From Corynebacterium sp. BD556 (GTDB taxonomy: Bacteria > Actinomycetota > Actinomycetes > Mycobacteriales > Mycobacteriaceae): DNA of 64,000 nucleotides. The stretch lies in contig NZ_CP141643.1 in the NCBI RefSeq assembly GCF_038452275.1, positions 1,550,001 to 1,614,000 on the forward strand. The letters run 5' to 3'. The translations under genes were made by a program, and so were the position numbers. The notes beneath the pieces were generated by a model. It was given only the letters and a program-made list of their open reading frames with translations, ran no database searches and was not told the DNA's origin. Numbering within the stretch: position 1 is the first letter of the stretch; each line of letters starts with the position of its first letter. This document shows, piece after piece, positions 56,191 to 64,000 of this stretch.

Positions 56191-57631
56191 GAGAGTGTCC
56201 GATAGTTTGTGTGCGGGGGTTTGGTTTACAAGTACTCCGCGAATCGGTTGGGGTATGCCACAGCTAGTTGGTTGATGGCTTGCTTCCAGCCATTGGCCTT
56301 TGCTCCTTCAACATACCCGTTGCACTCAACGGCGCGCTTGGCTTGCTTCGCGCGTTTGGCAGCGCGTTTGTCTTCGATGTTGCAAATCATCAGCCAAAGC
56401 GTCTTCACAGCCGCTGTATCGTTCGGGAACTGGCCCCGATTCCGGGTAGCTTTGCGCAGCTCAGCGTTAAGTGACTCGATCGAATTCGTGGTGTACAACA
56501 CCTTGCGCGCTGCTGGCGGGAACTGCAAAAACGGCACGAACCGTTCCCACGCATCACGCCACACCTTCACCGACTGCGGGTATTTCTGGCCAAGCTCAGA
56601 GGTTTCGAACGCATCTAAGCTGGCACGGGCGGTATCTTCGTTTGCGGCCGTGTAGATCGCACGTAACGCGCTGGAGACAGCTTTTCGGTCCTGATAGGAC
56701 ACCCACCGGTTCGCCGCCCGGATCAGGTGCACGATGCAGGTCTGCACCATCGAATTCGGCCAGGTCGCCTCCACGGCTTCCGCTAAGCCTTTAAGCCCAT
56801 CACAGCAGACGATGAAGACATCCTGGACGCCACGGTTGGCCAGATCTGCGCACACCGATGCCCACAAGGCGGCGCCTTCATTATCAGCAATCCACAAACC
56901 CAGGATGCGCTTGATACCGTCGATGTCGATGCCCACCGCCATGTAGCACGCCTTGTTGACTACACGGTGGCCATCGCGGATCTTCACGCGTAGCGCATCA
57001 AGGAAGATTACTGGGTAAAACTCGTCGAGCTGACGGTTCTGCCAGATCATGACCTCGTCTAAGACTGCATCGGTAATGGTGCTGATCGTATCCGGGCTCA
57101 TATCCACCCCCAGGGTGGACCCAAGATGGTGCTGAATATCACGCACTGTCATCCCACCGGCGTACAGCGAGATGATCATGTCATCGAGCTCTGTCAGCCG
57201 GCGTGCGCCCTTGGGCACCATCTGGGGCGTAAACGTGCCGCAACGATCCCTGGGTACAGTCACTTCCAACGTGCCGTAACCAGAGTTAACCGTCTTGGTG
57301 TACGACCCGTTGCGGTGGTTACCACCCTGTGTTGGTTCAACCTGGGCCTTCATCTTCCGGTCGGAATGACGGTAGCCCAAATGGGCATCCATTTCCGCCT
57401 GCAGACCAGCGTTAATCGACGCCTGCAACAGACCTTTGACCAGGTCACTGGCGTCACCGGTGGACGTCGACAACTCGCCAATCAGCTTGGCGAGCTCAGG
57501 ATTTTCCATCAGCTTCTCGCTGATCTCGTTGATCTTGTCCTGGTCATGGTTTTTCTTCGTTGTCACCGTTGTCATTATCGGTGAAACTCCTTCTGTATCA
57601 GAGCCTCACACACAAACTTCCTGACACCCTC
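56191..57631 (-). mobile_element. IS256 copy 2, intact, in istB
   Basis: 1441 bp with terminal repeats GAGAGTGTCCGATAG/GAGGGTGTCAGGAAG and a perfect 8-bp duplication ATGGAGCC (56183-56190, 57632-57639), the size expected for IS256. The uninterrupted target is seen at 50851 onward. Confidence 0.96.
56226..57575 (-). CDS. IS256 family transposase, copy 2
   Basis: Intact 449-residue mutator-type transposase with DDE residues in FLDALRVKI, CCDGLKGL and NSIESLNAEL; same protein as at 7877-9226. Start ATG after AAGGAGTTTCACCG. Confidence 0.95.
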   Translation of the reverse strand: MTTVTTKKNHDQDKINEISEKLMENPELAKLIGELSTSTGDASDLVKGLLQASINAGLQAEMDAHLGYRHSDRKMKAQVEPTQGGNHRNGSYTKTVNSGYGTLEVTVPRDRCGTFTPQMVPKGARRLTELDDMIISLYAGGMTVRDIQHHLGSTLGVDMSPDTISTITDAVLDEVMIWQNRQLDEFYPVIFLDALRVKIRDGHRVVNKACYMAVGIDIDGIKRILGLWIADNEGAALWASVCADLANRGVQDVFIVCCDGLKGLAEAVEATWPNSMVQTCIVHLIRAANRWVSYQDRKAVSSALRAIYTAANEDTARASLDAFETSELGQKYPQSVKVWRDAWERFVPFLQFPPAARKVLYTTNSIESLNAELRKATRNRGQFPNDTAAVKTLWLMICNIEDKRAAKRAKQAKRAVECNGYVEGAKANGWKQAINQLAVAYPNRFAEYL

Positions 57632-58279
57632 ATGGAGCCGTGTTCGTAGCGTCTGGAGACGAGTTGAAAAAACAGGTTCGCCGCGTCAGCTTCGACGGGA
57701 ATGTAGCCGAGTTCGTCGATGATGAGCAGGTGGTAGCGGTTTAATCGTTTCAGCAGCGTTTCGAGTTTGCCGGTGTTGTGGGCTTCAGTGAGGGTGTTTA
57801 CCCACCCGGCGGCGGTGTCGAAGAGGACGCGATAGCCTTGCTGCGCTGCTGTGATGCCAAGTGCGGTGGCGAGGTGGGTTTTGCCGGTTCCGGGTGGGCC
57901 GAGCAGGACGACGTTTTCAGCTGTGGCGACCCAGGCCCCGGTTTCAAGGCGTGCGATTTCAGTGCGGTCAATACTGGGTTGTGCGGTGAAGTCGAAGTCG
58001 GCGATGGTTTTCACGGCCGGAAAGCCGGCGCGTTTGACGCGTAATGATGCTCCGGATTCCGCGCGGGCGGTCGCTTCGACAGATAGCACGGCGGCGAGGT
58101 ACTCCTCGAATGTCCAGGATTGGCTACGTGCTTGATTGGCGATGGTTGAGTAGACGTTGTCGATGCGTGGGGCTTTCAACTCCCGTGCGAGGTGACTAAT
58201 TGCCGCCGCGGTGTCGTGGGCGCTGGTGCGGGTCATAGGAAAGAGCTCTCCTTGAAGTTTGTGGGGCGTTGAGGCCGTG

Positions 58280-59482
58280 TTAGGCGATGTGGTCGTAGAT
58301 GGATAGGTCAGCGATGTCAACAGCGGTATCTGGCTGGAATCTCTCGCCCGCCGTAGCTAGGTCGCGGCGCATGGCGCGGGCAGTTTGGGCGTGGGCGGGG
58401 TCGGTGATGACCTTGTGCTGGCCCCAGTGGCGCGGGTGCACCGCGGCGGGTTCACCGTGTGGCCCGGTCACGGCGATTTCATCAAGCGTGCTGCGCACAG
58501 TGACTAGTCGGTCAATGAATGTCGGATCCACGCTGTACTGGTTGGTGTCAACGGTGACGTAGTAGTTTCGCGGCAGGCGCACCGCGGGCCTGACACCGAA
58601 CACCGGCGGATACGGTGGCAAGGGGCGCATCGCCCGCTGATCAGCTGCAAACAAGTCCGCCGGTGTGGCCTTCAACGTGGTGTGAACGCGTGCGTTGGCG
58701 ATTGTGGTGAACCACTCATCAAGTTGGGCTTGCACATCCACCGGGTCGCTGAACCGGCGCCCGGGGAAGAAGGAACGCTTCATGTACCCGTTGGTGCGCT
58801 CGACGATGCCTTTAGATTCCGGGTCCCGCGGTGGGGTCTGAACGATTCTGCAGCACAGCGCCCCGCCGAATGCGGCAACAGGCTCGCACAGCTTCGCCTT
58901 GCCAATCCCGGACTCGTGATCCCACACGAGCCGATCTGGTACCGCTTGGAAATCACGTGTTATCAACTGCCACATCCCGGCGATCAAGTCATCAGTCGTG
59001 CGCGAGGGAAGCACACACGCCGCAGCGAAACGAGAATGCGAGGCTGCCATCACCAACACCGGCAACGCGCGGTAGACCCCATCAGCATCAGGTAGTCCAC
59101 CCGGTGCAAAAGTGAGATCACATTGGATCTCACGCCCCGGGGCGTGAGTAAGGGTATCGACTGGGTCGGCGGGCATATACTCAGTCCGGATCCTGGCAAC
59201 GTGTTTGCGAAACCATGAATCCGAGCCTGTCCAGCCCACTCGCTGAGCCAACACCTTGGCATTAAGCTGCGGTGTTTCCGTGAGAAGTTCCCTGACCTGC
59301 GGTTCAAACGGATCGAAACTCGTGCCTTTGGCATCCCGTGGCTTGTAACAAGGCGGCGAATCTGAAGCCAAAGCCTTCTCCACCGTCTTCTTCGCACAGC
59401 CCACTTCGGCCGCGATCTTCCTCAATGACAGACCCTGCCCACGCAGGTATCGGATCTGCGCCCATTCCTCCAATGAAATCAC
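58280..59482 (-). CDS. istA: IS21 IstA transposase, copy 3
   Basis: Intact 400-residue transposase, same as 9621-10823. Together with the intact istB of copy 2 a complete IS21 transposition set still exists in the window. Confidence 0.93.
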   Translation of the reverse strand: MISLEEWAQIRYLRGQGLSLRKIAAEVGCAKKTVEKALASDSPPCYKPRDAKGTSFDPFEPQVRELLTETPQLNAKVLAQRVGWTGSDSWFRKHVARIRTEYMPADPVDTLTHAPGREIQCDLTFAPGGLPDADGVYRALPVLVMAASHSRFAAACVLPSRTTDDLIAGMWQLITRDFQAVPDRLVWDHESGIGKAKLCEPVAAFGGALCCRIVQTPPRDPESKGIVERTNGYMKRSFFPGRRFSDPVDVQAQLDEWFTTIANARVHTTLKATPADLFAADQRAMRPLPPYPPVFGVRPAVRLPRNYYVTVDTNQYSVDPTFIDRLVTVRSTLDEIAVTGPHGEPAAVHPRHWGQHKVITDPAHAQTARAMRRDLATAGERFQPDTAVDIADLSIYDHIA

Positions 59483-59552
59483 CCATCCAATCTTTTCCGG
59501 GTGGGCTACTTTTCGAGGAGCGTTTTGGGCTACTTTTCAAAGAGCGCTGACA

Positions 59553-59983
59553 AAAGGATCCTGCGCATTGTAAATACCGGCTTTCGGATCATAAAACCGG
59601 AACCTGTTATACGCCCACCCCGATTCCTGGTCAACATACTGTCCAGCAAATAAAAGCGGCGTACTGTGCGTACCTCTCCAGCGACGTTGACCATACAACG
59701 TGTGGACAGCACACCCAAGCACTTCACCTGTACACGGGTCGATGATCTCCTGCGGCGCACCCGCCAAATCTGCCATAAGGGCATAAAACTCAGCGTCAAC
59801 GCGCTGCTGCGACCACTGGGCGGGATCATCTTCCACAGAAGCACTAGAGCTGCTGGGGGAAAACGCAACTTGGCCAACAAGTTCCCCAATGTCATAGATA
59901 TTGCGCCTCATATGTGGGTTGGTCCGACAAGTGTTGCCACGAACACTTTCTCGCCCTTCAAAGCAGTAGCCAACACCGCAACG
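59553..59983 (-). pseudogene. Orphan RHS core fragment 2
   Basis: Same sequence and limits as the fragment at 54125-54555, ending at the IS21 junction after YNAQDP. It is the core half of toxin tip 2. The spacer 59984-60227 beyond it is non-coding. Confidence 0.83.
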
Positions 59984-60227
59984 CTAAAAGAAACTCACAA
60001 GACGCTAAAAGATCCTCACGAGGTACACCACGCAGCCGACCATAGCAATGACTACCGTGACATCACCGAAGCCTTACACCCAAAACATAACCCTACTTCC
60101 ATGCAAGAAAACAAGTTCAAAAACACGGAAAACAATAGAGGCTAATCCTTAGAACTGGAGCTATGCAGCTTGGTACCCACAGTTTGCCGAAGGCAGATCC
60201 GGTCCTCCATAACCAAAAAAGGACACA

Positions 60228-60827
60228 CTACTCCAAGCCTTGAGCTTTAGCGATGCGCTCCAAGGCCTTATCTACCTCCGGTGCTGTACCAGCAAATCTA
60301 CTGTGCACCAGCCACGCAAACCCAGGATGCTCCCGAAACTTCTTACTTGTGCCCACCCCATCCCAAATCAGGCCCTGCTGAGATTTCAATAAAGGATCCG
60401 GCCGCCTCGAGGACTGCATCTTCAAAAAACGATTGAACTGCTCAAAATTACGCGGATGCACATTCCGCTGCAAGGAACCAGTTCTTCCGCTAAACAAAGT
60501 TTTTGTTTTGTTGGCTGGGTACTCCTTATACTTTTCAAACTCGTCGACCACCGCCGTGACATCCAGATCCTTCGCCCCGAGCTGATTCAACATCCCAAAG
60601 GCCCCCCTGCTAATCGGACCCCAATGCAACTGCTCCGCATAGGGACGCAACGCAGCAATGATGTCCCTTCTCATCTTCCGATCCGTCATCTCCACTGCCG
60701 CCACAGCATGGTTGACATAATTGTCCTTGTCCTGCTCCTCCCTAAACCCCGGAATCAACTCAATAAACCGCTCAGTCAAAAACTGCTCAGAGTCGAAAAT
60801 CGGCTCAAAAGGATTCGGTACCGGCAT
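60228..60827 (-). CDS. Probable immunity protein 2
   Basis: Intact 199-residue homolog of immunity protein 1, differing at a few residues seen (NYVNHAVAAVE). It lies 46 bp downstream of toxin tip 3 on the same strand, so it pairs with the toxin of the RHS gene that runs off the right edge. Confidence 0.8.
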   Translation of the reverse strand: MPVPNPFEPIFDSEQFLTERFIELIPGFREEQDKDNYVNHAVAAVEMTDRKMRRDIIAALRPYAEQLHWGPISRGAFGMLNQLGAKDLDVTAVVDEFEKYKEYPANKTKTLFSGRTGSLQRNVHPRNFEQFNRFLKMQSSRRPDPLLKSQQGLIWDGVGTSKKFREHPGFAWLVHSRFAGTAPEVDKALERIAKAQGLE

Positions 60828-61033
60828 ATCACTTACTCACTTCCATATCCCTCGACAACCAGACTTTTAGGTTTTAAGGCACCATACGCTCAATTAGGGA
60901 TTCCGGCATTGTTTTGTGGATTATCTGACCGGATTCAATCAGCTTACGCACGCCCCGCGAGAGGTGCGTATTTGGCGCTGTAACCAGGATATAGTTTCCG
61001 GGGGTCTGAACCCCGGAAAGTGGACACGGAGTT

Positions 61034-61936
61034 TTAATCAGATGCGGTTTTGAGTATAGCTGTTTCGGAAGATTCAAAGGCGTTCGGCGAACGATAGCCG
61101 CACCTCGAGTGCAGGCGTTTGGTGTTGTAGCGACTGCACCATTGGAACACGTCCCGGCGACACACCAGCTGACTGGCGAAAACAGGTGCATCTTGAAGGA
61201 CTTCCCGTTTCAACGTGGCGTTGAACGACTCCGCCAGAGAATTATCCGCGCTGGTACCAATTGCTCCCATCGATTGGGTAACACCGAGACGTTCACATAG
61301 TCTTCGGTACCGATCAGAGGTGTATACACTGCCATGATCGGAGTGGAAAATCGCTCCGTCAAGCCCGCCACGGATCCCGTAAGCCATCATCAAAGCCTCT
61401 TCAACTAACTCCGTACGCATGTGGACGGCGATCGCGAAACCGGTCAACTGCCGCGAGTAGCAGTCGATGACCGTCGCCAGGTACATATTCGACCCATCTG
61501 CAATCGGGAGGTAGGTGATATCGCCGACGTAGACCGTGTTTGGTTTCTCCGCGGTGAAACGGCGTGCGAGCAGATCCGGAAACGTCGGAGCGCGTTTCGC
61601 AGACACCGTGGTCTTTACGCGGCGTTTCTTGGTGTAGCCGAACAATTCCATCTGGCGCATCAGCCTGGCGGTGCGCTTGTGATTGAGGCGATCATCGCTG
61701 GTCGGATCCGAGTTGATGGCCGCTGTGATGCGTTTCGCCCCGTAACAGCCGTTCTCAGCTGTGAACACGGCCTTGATCCTCGCTCCCAGCGCCGCGTCAG
61801 CGACGAGGCGTCGCCGGCGGGCAGGAGCAGCAGATTTCCACTTGTAGTAGGAGGACCGGTTGATCTTCAGGACCTCACATAACCGCTTGACCTCGTAGAA
61901 GTCTCGGTGGTCATCAACGAACTGAAAGCGGTTCAC
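61034..61936 (-). CDS. IS3-A OrfB transposase (RHS copy)
   Basis: Intact 300-residue DDE transposase, consensus version. Confidence 0.92.
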   Translation of the reverse strand: MNRFQFVDDHRDFYEVKRLCEVLKINRSSYYKWKSAAPARRRRLVADAALGARIKAVFTAENGCYGAKRITAAINSDPTSDDRLNHKRTARLMRQMELFGYTKKRRVKTTVSAKRAPTFPDLLARRFTAEKPNTVYVGDITYLPIADGSNMYLATVIDCYSRQLTGFAIAVHMRTELVEEALMMAYGIRGGLDGAIFHSDHGSVYTSDRYRRLCERLGVTQSMGAIGTSADNSLAESFNATLKREVLQDAPVFASQLVCRRDVFQWCSRYNTKRLHSRCGYRSPNAFESSETAILKTASD

Positions 61937-62274
61937 CAGTTCGTCTCTTCCGCGAAATATTTGGCCGCCTTGCGCAGGATCTCTCGTTCTTCCCGTAGCG
62001 TGGCGTTTTCGCGTTCCAGCATGCGGATGCGTTCGGCATCGGAGAGTCCTTGAGCAGGAGTACGTTCGCTGTTGGCTGCGGCGATCGGGCTGGCGACTTT
62101 TTCACCGTTGGCGTTGGTTTTGGTGCCGGTGCCGAAGGCGTCGAGCCAGGTGCGCAGGGAGTTGCGGTTGACCCCGAGATCGGAGGCGATCGCGTTGATC
62201 GTGGCTCCAGGGGTCGACTCGTACAACGTCACTGCGTCACGCTTAAACTGCTCGGTGTAGGTCTTGCGTGGCAT
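61933..62274 (-). CDS. IS3-A OrfA (RHS copy)
   Basis: Intact 113-residue helix-turn-helix protein. One synonymous change near its start (CTTAAACTG instead of CTTGAACTG on the plus strand) is shared only with the partial copy beside it. Confidence 0.9.
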   Translation of the reverse strand: MPRKTYTEQFKRDAVTLYESTPGATINAIASDLGVNRNSLRTWLDAFGTGTKTNANGEKVASPIAAANSERTPAQGLSDAERIRMLERENATLREEREILRKAAKYFAEETNW

Positions 62275-62344
62275 GGTGGAAAGGTACCTCACTTCCCCAG
62301 CGAAATGCTGGTTTCAGCGTGTCCACCACCAAGGGGTCAGGTCC

Positions 62345-63087
62345 TGAAGGACTTCCCGTTTCAACGTGGCGTTGAACGACTCCGCCAGAGAATTATCCGC
62401 GCTGGTACCAATTGCTCCCATCGATTGGGTAACACCGAGACGTTCACATAGTCTTCGGTACCGATCAGAGGTGTATACACTGCCATGATCGGAGTGGAAA
62501 ATCGCTCCGTCAAGCCCGCCACGGATCCCGTAAGCCATCATCAAAGCCTCTTCAACTAACTCCGTACGCATGTGGACGGCGATCGCGAAACCGGTCAACT
62601 GCCGCGAGTAGCAGTCGATGACCGTCGCCAGGTACATATTCGACCCATCTGCAATCGGGAGGTAGGTGATATCGCCGACGTAGACCGTGTTTGGTTTCTC
62701 CGCGGTGAAACGGCGTGCGAGCAGATCCGGAAACGTCGGAGCGCGTTTCGCAGACACCGTGGTCTTTACGCGGCGTTTCTTGGTGTAGCCGAACAATTCC
62801 ATCTGGCGCATCAGCCTGGCGGTGCGCTTGTGATTGAGGCGATCATCGCTGGTCGGATCCGAGTTGATGGCCGCTGTGATGCGTTTCGCCCCGTAACAGC
62901 CGTTCTCAGCTGTGAACACGGCCTTGATCCTCGCTCCCAGCGCCGCGTCAGCGACGAGGCGTCGCCGGCGGGCAGGAGCAGCAGATTTCCACTTGTAGTA
63001 GGAGGACCGGTTGATCTTCAGGACCTCACATAACCGCTTGACCTCGTAGAAGTCTCGGTGGTCATCAACGAACTGAAAGCGGTTCAC
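62345..63087 (-). pseudogene. IS3-A OrfB, 3'-truncated
   Basis: Contains the whole DDE core (VGDITYLPI, HSDHGSVY, DNSLAESFN) but the last 50 or so residues are replaced by the end of the neighbouring copy (LTPWWWTR-stop). Confidence 0.9.
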
Positions 63088-63425
63088 CAGTTCGTCTCTT
63101 CCGCGAAATATTTGGCCGCCTTGCGCAGGATCTCTCGTTCTTCCCGTAGCGTGGCGTTTTCGCGTTCCAGCATGCGGATGCGTTCGGCATCGGAGAGTCC
63201 TTGAGCAGGAGTACGTTCGCTGTTGGCTGCGGCGATCGGGCTGGCGACTTTTTCACCGTTGGCGTTGGTTTTGGTGCCGGTGCCGAAGGCGTCGAGCCAG
63301 GTGCGCAGGGAGTTGCGGTTGACCCCGAGATCGGAGGCGATCGCGTTGATCGTGGCTCCAGGGGTCGACTCGTACAACGTCACTGCGTCACGCTTAAACT
63401 GCTCGGTGTAGGTCTTGCGTGGCAT
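63084..63425 (-). CDS. IS3-A OrfA (partial copy)
   Basis: Intact 113-residue helix-turn-helix protein in the truncated element; it could still bind IS3-A ends. Confidence 0.88.
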   Translation of the reverse strand: MPRKTYTEQFKRDAVTLYESTPGATINAIASDLGVNRNSLRTWLDAFGTGTKTNANGEKVASPIAAANSERTPAQGLSDAERIRMLERENATLREEREILRKAAKYFAEETNW

Positions 63426-64000
63426 GGTGGAAAGGTACCTCACTTCCCCAGCGAAATGCTGGTTTCAGCGTGTCCACCACCAAGGGGTCAGGTCCCGGGC
63501 CCTGCGTGTGCCAGACCATCCCGGATCTGCCTTCTTAGATCCAATTTCTTGACAAACTTCACTTCCACGATCTGATCTGAGGTCAGTGTCAAATCAGGGA
63601 TGTATGTCCTCCCGTTAACAACGTATTTATCACCACGAGGATCATCCCGGAGGAATCGCCCTTCGAACATCTCCCGGGCGATCTTCTCCCCAACTTGTCC
63701 TTTTTGATTCGAAGTCAATGCGTCGATACGCGCCTGCAACGCCGGATTAGCGACTTGACTATATTGTTTTAACCCGAAAGGATCACACCAAAGCACAGGA
63801 TGGGCAACATAACCCTGCGCAGAAGAAAGCTGTGCTGCTACCCCCAAAGGATCCTGCGCATTGTAAATACCGGCTTTCGGATCATAAAACCGGAACCTGT
63901 TATACGCCCACCCCGATTCCTGGTCAACATACTGTCCAGCAAATAAAAGCGGCATACTGAGCGTGCCTCTCCAGCGACGTTGACCATACAACGTGTGGAC

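Larger units (their letters stand above)
55990..58236 (-). pseudogene. istB: IS21 IstB ATPase, interrupted by IS256
   Basis: Start MTRTSAHD at 58236. The frame runs through Walker A and B to SRRYEHGS near 57640, is broken by IS256 and resumes at 56182 (IVTSNLAFSQW) to 55990. Both Walker motifs lie before the break but the sensor/C-terminal part is separated. Confidence 0.92.
55926..59552 (-). mobile_element. IS21 copy 3 (contains IS256)
   Basis: Ends as in copy 2, duplication AAAGG (55921-55925, 59553-59557). Net length without IS256 is 2178 bp. Confidence 0.95.
55446..60873 (-). repeat. Tandem duplication, unit 2 (toxin-IS21-core-immunity)
   Basis: Second copy of the block at 50121-55445. 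Both IS21 copies share the same insertion point and the same AAAGG duplication, so the duplication happened after the IS21 insertion. Only scattered substitutions separate the copies (NYVDYAV against NYVNHAV in the immunity proteins). Confidence 0.9.
61002..62344 (-). mobile_element. IS3-A, full copy in RHS toxin 3
   Basis: 1343 bp. Its left flank carries CGG (60999-61001), matching CGG at 63496-63498 on the far side of the adjacent partial copy, so the two copies together occupy one original insertion site. Confidence 0.93.
62345..63495 (-). mobile_element. IS3-A, partial copy lacking its 3' 192 bp
   Basis: Begins at internal position 193 of the element (TGAAGGACTTCCCG) immediately beside the full copy and ends with a normal left terminal repeat. 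OrfA (63084-63425) is whole and orfB is cut at codon 246 or so, after LKREVLQD. Confidence 0.93.
60874..64000 (-). pseudogene. RHS/YD-repeat toxin, C-terminal part, interrupted by IS3-A (5' part beyond right edge)
   Basis: From the right edge the frame encodes the RHS core end (LLFAGQYVDQESGWAYNRF, YDPKAGIYNAQDPLGVAAQL, CDPFGL) fused without interruption to the nuclease toxin (GEKIAREMFEG, YIPDLTL, IVEVKFVKKL, RRQIRDGLAHAGPG). At 63498 an IS3-A block begins, giving a premature stop after GPGT. The last 40 residues (YILVTAPNTHLSRGVRKLIE onward) resume at 61001 and end at 60874. The E/PD/ExK/Q residues stay upstream of the break, but the closing strands and helix of the fold are lost. This tip differs more from tips 1 and 2 than they do from each other (GEKIAREMFEGRFLRDDP against GEDIAQEMFEGRYLRDHP). 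Confidence 0.88.

Overview
The window looks like a Corynebacterium or close Corynebacteriales chromosome. The evidence is a type VII (ESX) secretion cluster with an EccC-type triple ATPase and an EccD-type channel protein, large YPDG/Rib-like repeat surface proteins with a hydrophobic C-terminus and no LPXTG motif, and high-G+C coding. About half of the window is accessory DNA shaped by insertion sequences (IS). I saw no rRNA, tRNA or CRISPR array.

Layout. (1) 1-25.6 kb: four paralogous repeat-rich surface proteins, all on the minus strand (one runs off the left edge, one lost its N-terminus to an IS256 element, two are intact). They share near-identical 5' leaders, and the three whose 3' ends are in view have copies of one 22-bp-stem terminator. 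Between them lie an IS3 element inside an older decayed IS3 relic, an IS256 element, and an IS21 element carrying nested IS3 elements. (2) 25.6-31.4 kb: ordinary chromosome with purT-like, purA, an unknown protein, a PRC-barrel protein, a FUSC-type membrane protein and a small secreted protein. (3) 31.4-40.7 kb: ESX-type locus. A minus-strand operon encodes a ParA/EspI-like ATPase, a lytic-transglycosylase-like lipoprotein lacking its expected catalytic glutamate, a polyproline lipoprotein and a one-span membrane protein. Beside it are a ParA-like protein without a P-loop, EccD and EccC. EccB, EccE, mycosin and WXG100 genes are not in the window. (4) 41-42 kb: two unknown genes in tandem. (5) 42-64 kb: an RHS/YD-repeat polymorphic-toxin region read on the minus strand, with three toxin C-termini of PD-(D/E)xK nuclease type, three cognate immunity genes and several RHS-core remnants, heavily interrupted by IS elements.

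Six IS types can be delimited from terminal repeats and target-site duplications (TSDs): IS3-A (1343 bp, 3-bp TSD, six full-length insertions plus one partial), IS3-B (1307 bp, two full copies plus a 68-bp stub and a diverged relic), IS3-C (1362 bp), IS3-D (about 1249 bp, 4-bp TSD), IS256 (1441 bp, 8-bp TSD; two intact and one broken) and IS21 (2178 bp, 5-bp TSD; three copies). After nested insertions are subtracted, all three IS21 copies come to exactly 2178 bp, which supports the boundaries.

The RHS region can be ordered in time. IS21 entered an RHS gene between the core and the toxin tip. The block toxin-IS21-core-immunity was then duplicated in tandem. Later one IS21 copy received IS3-A and the other IS256. 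All three toxin coding units are now split from their delivery core or truncated, while two of three immunity genes are whole.
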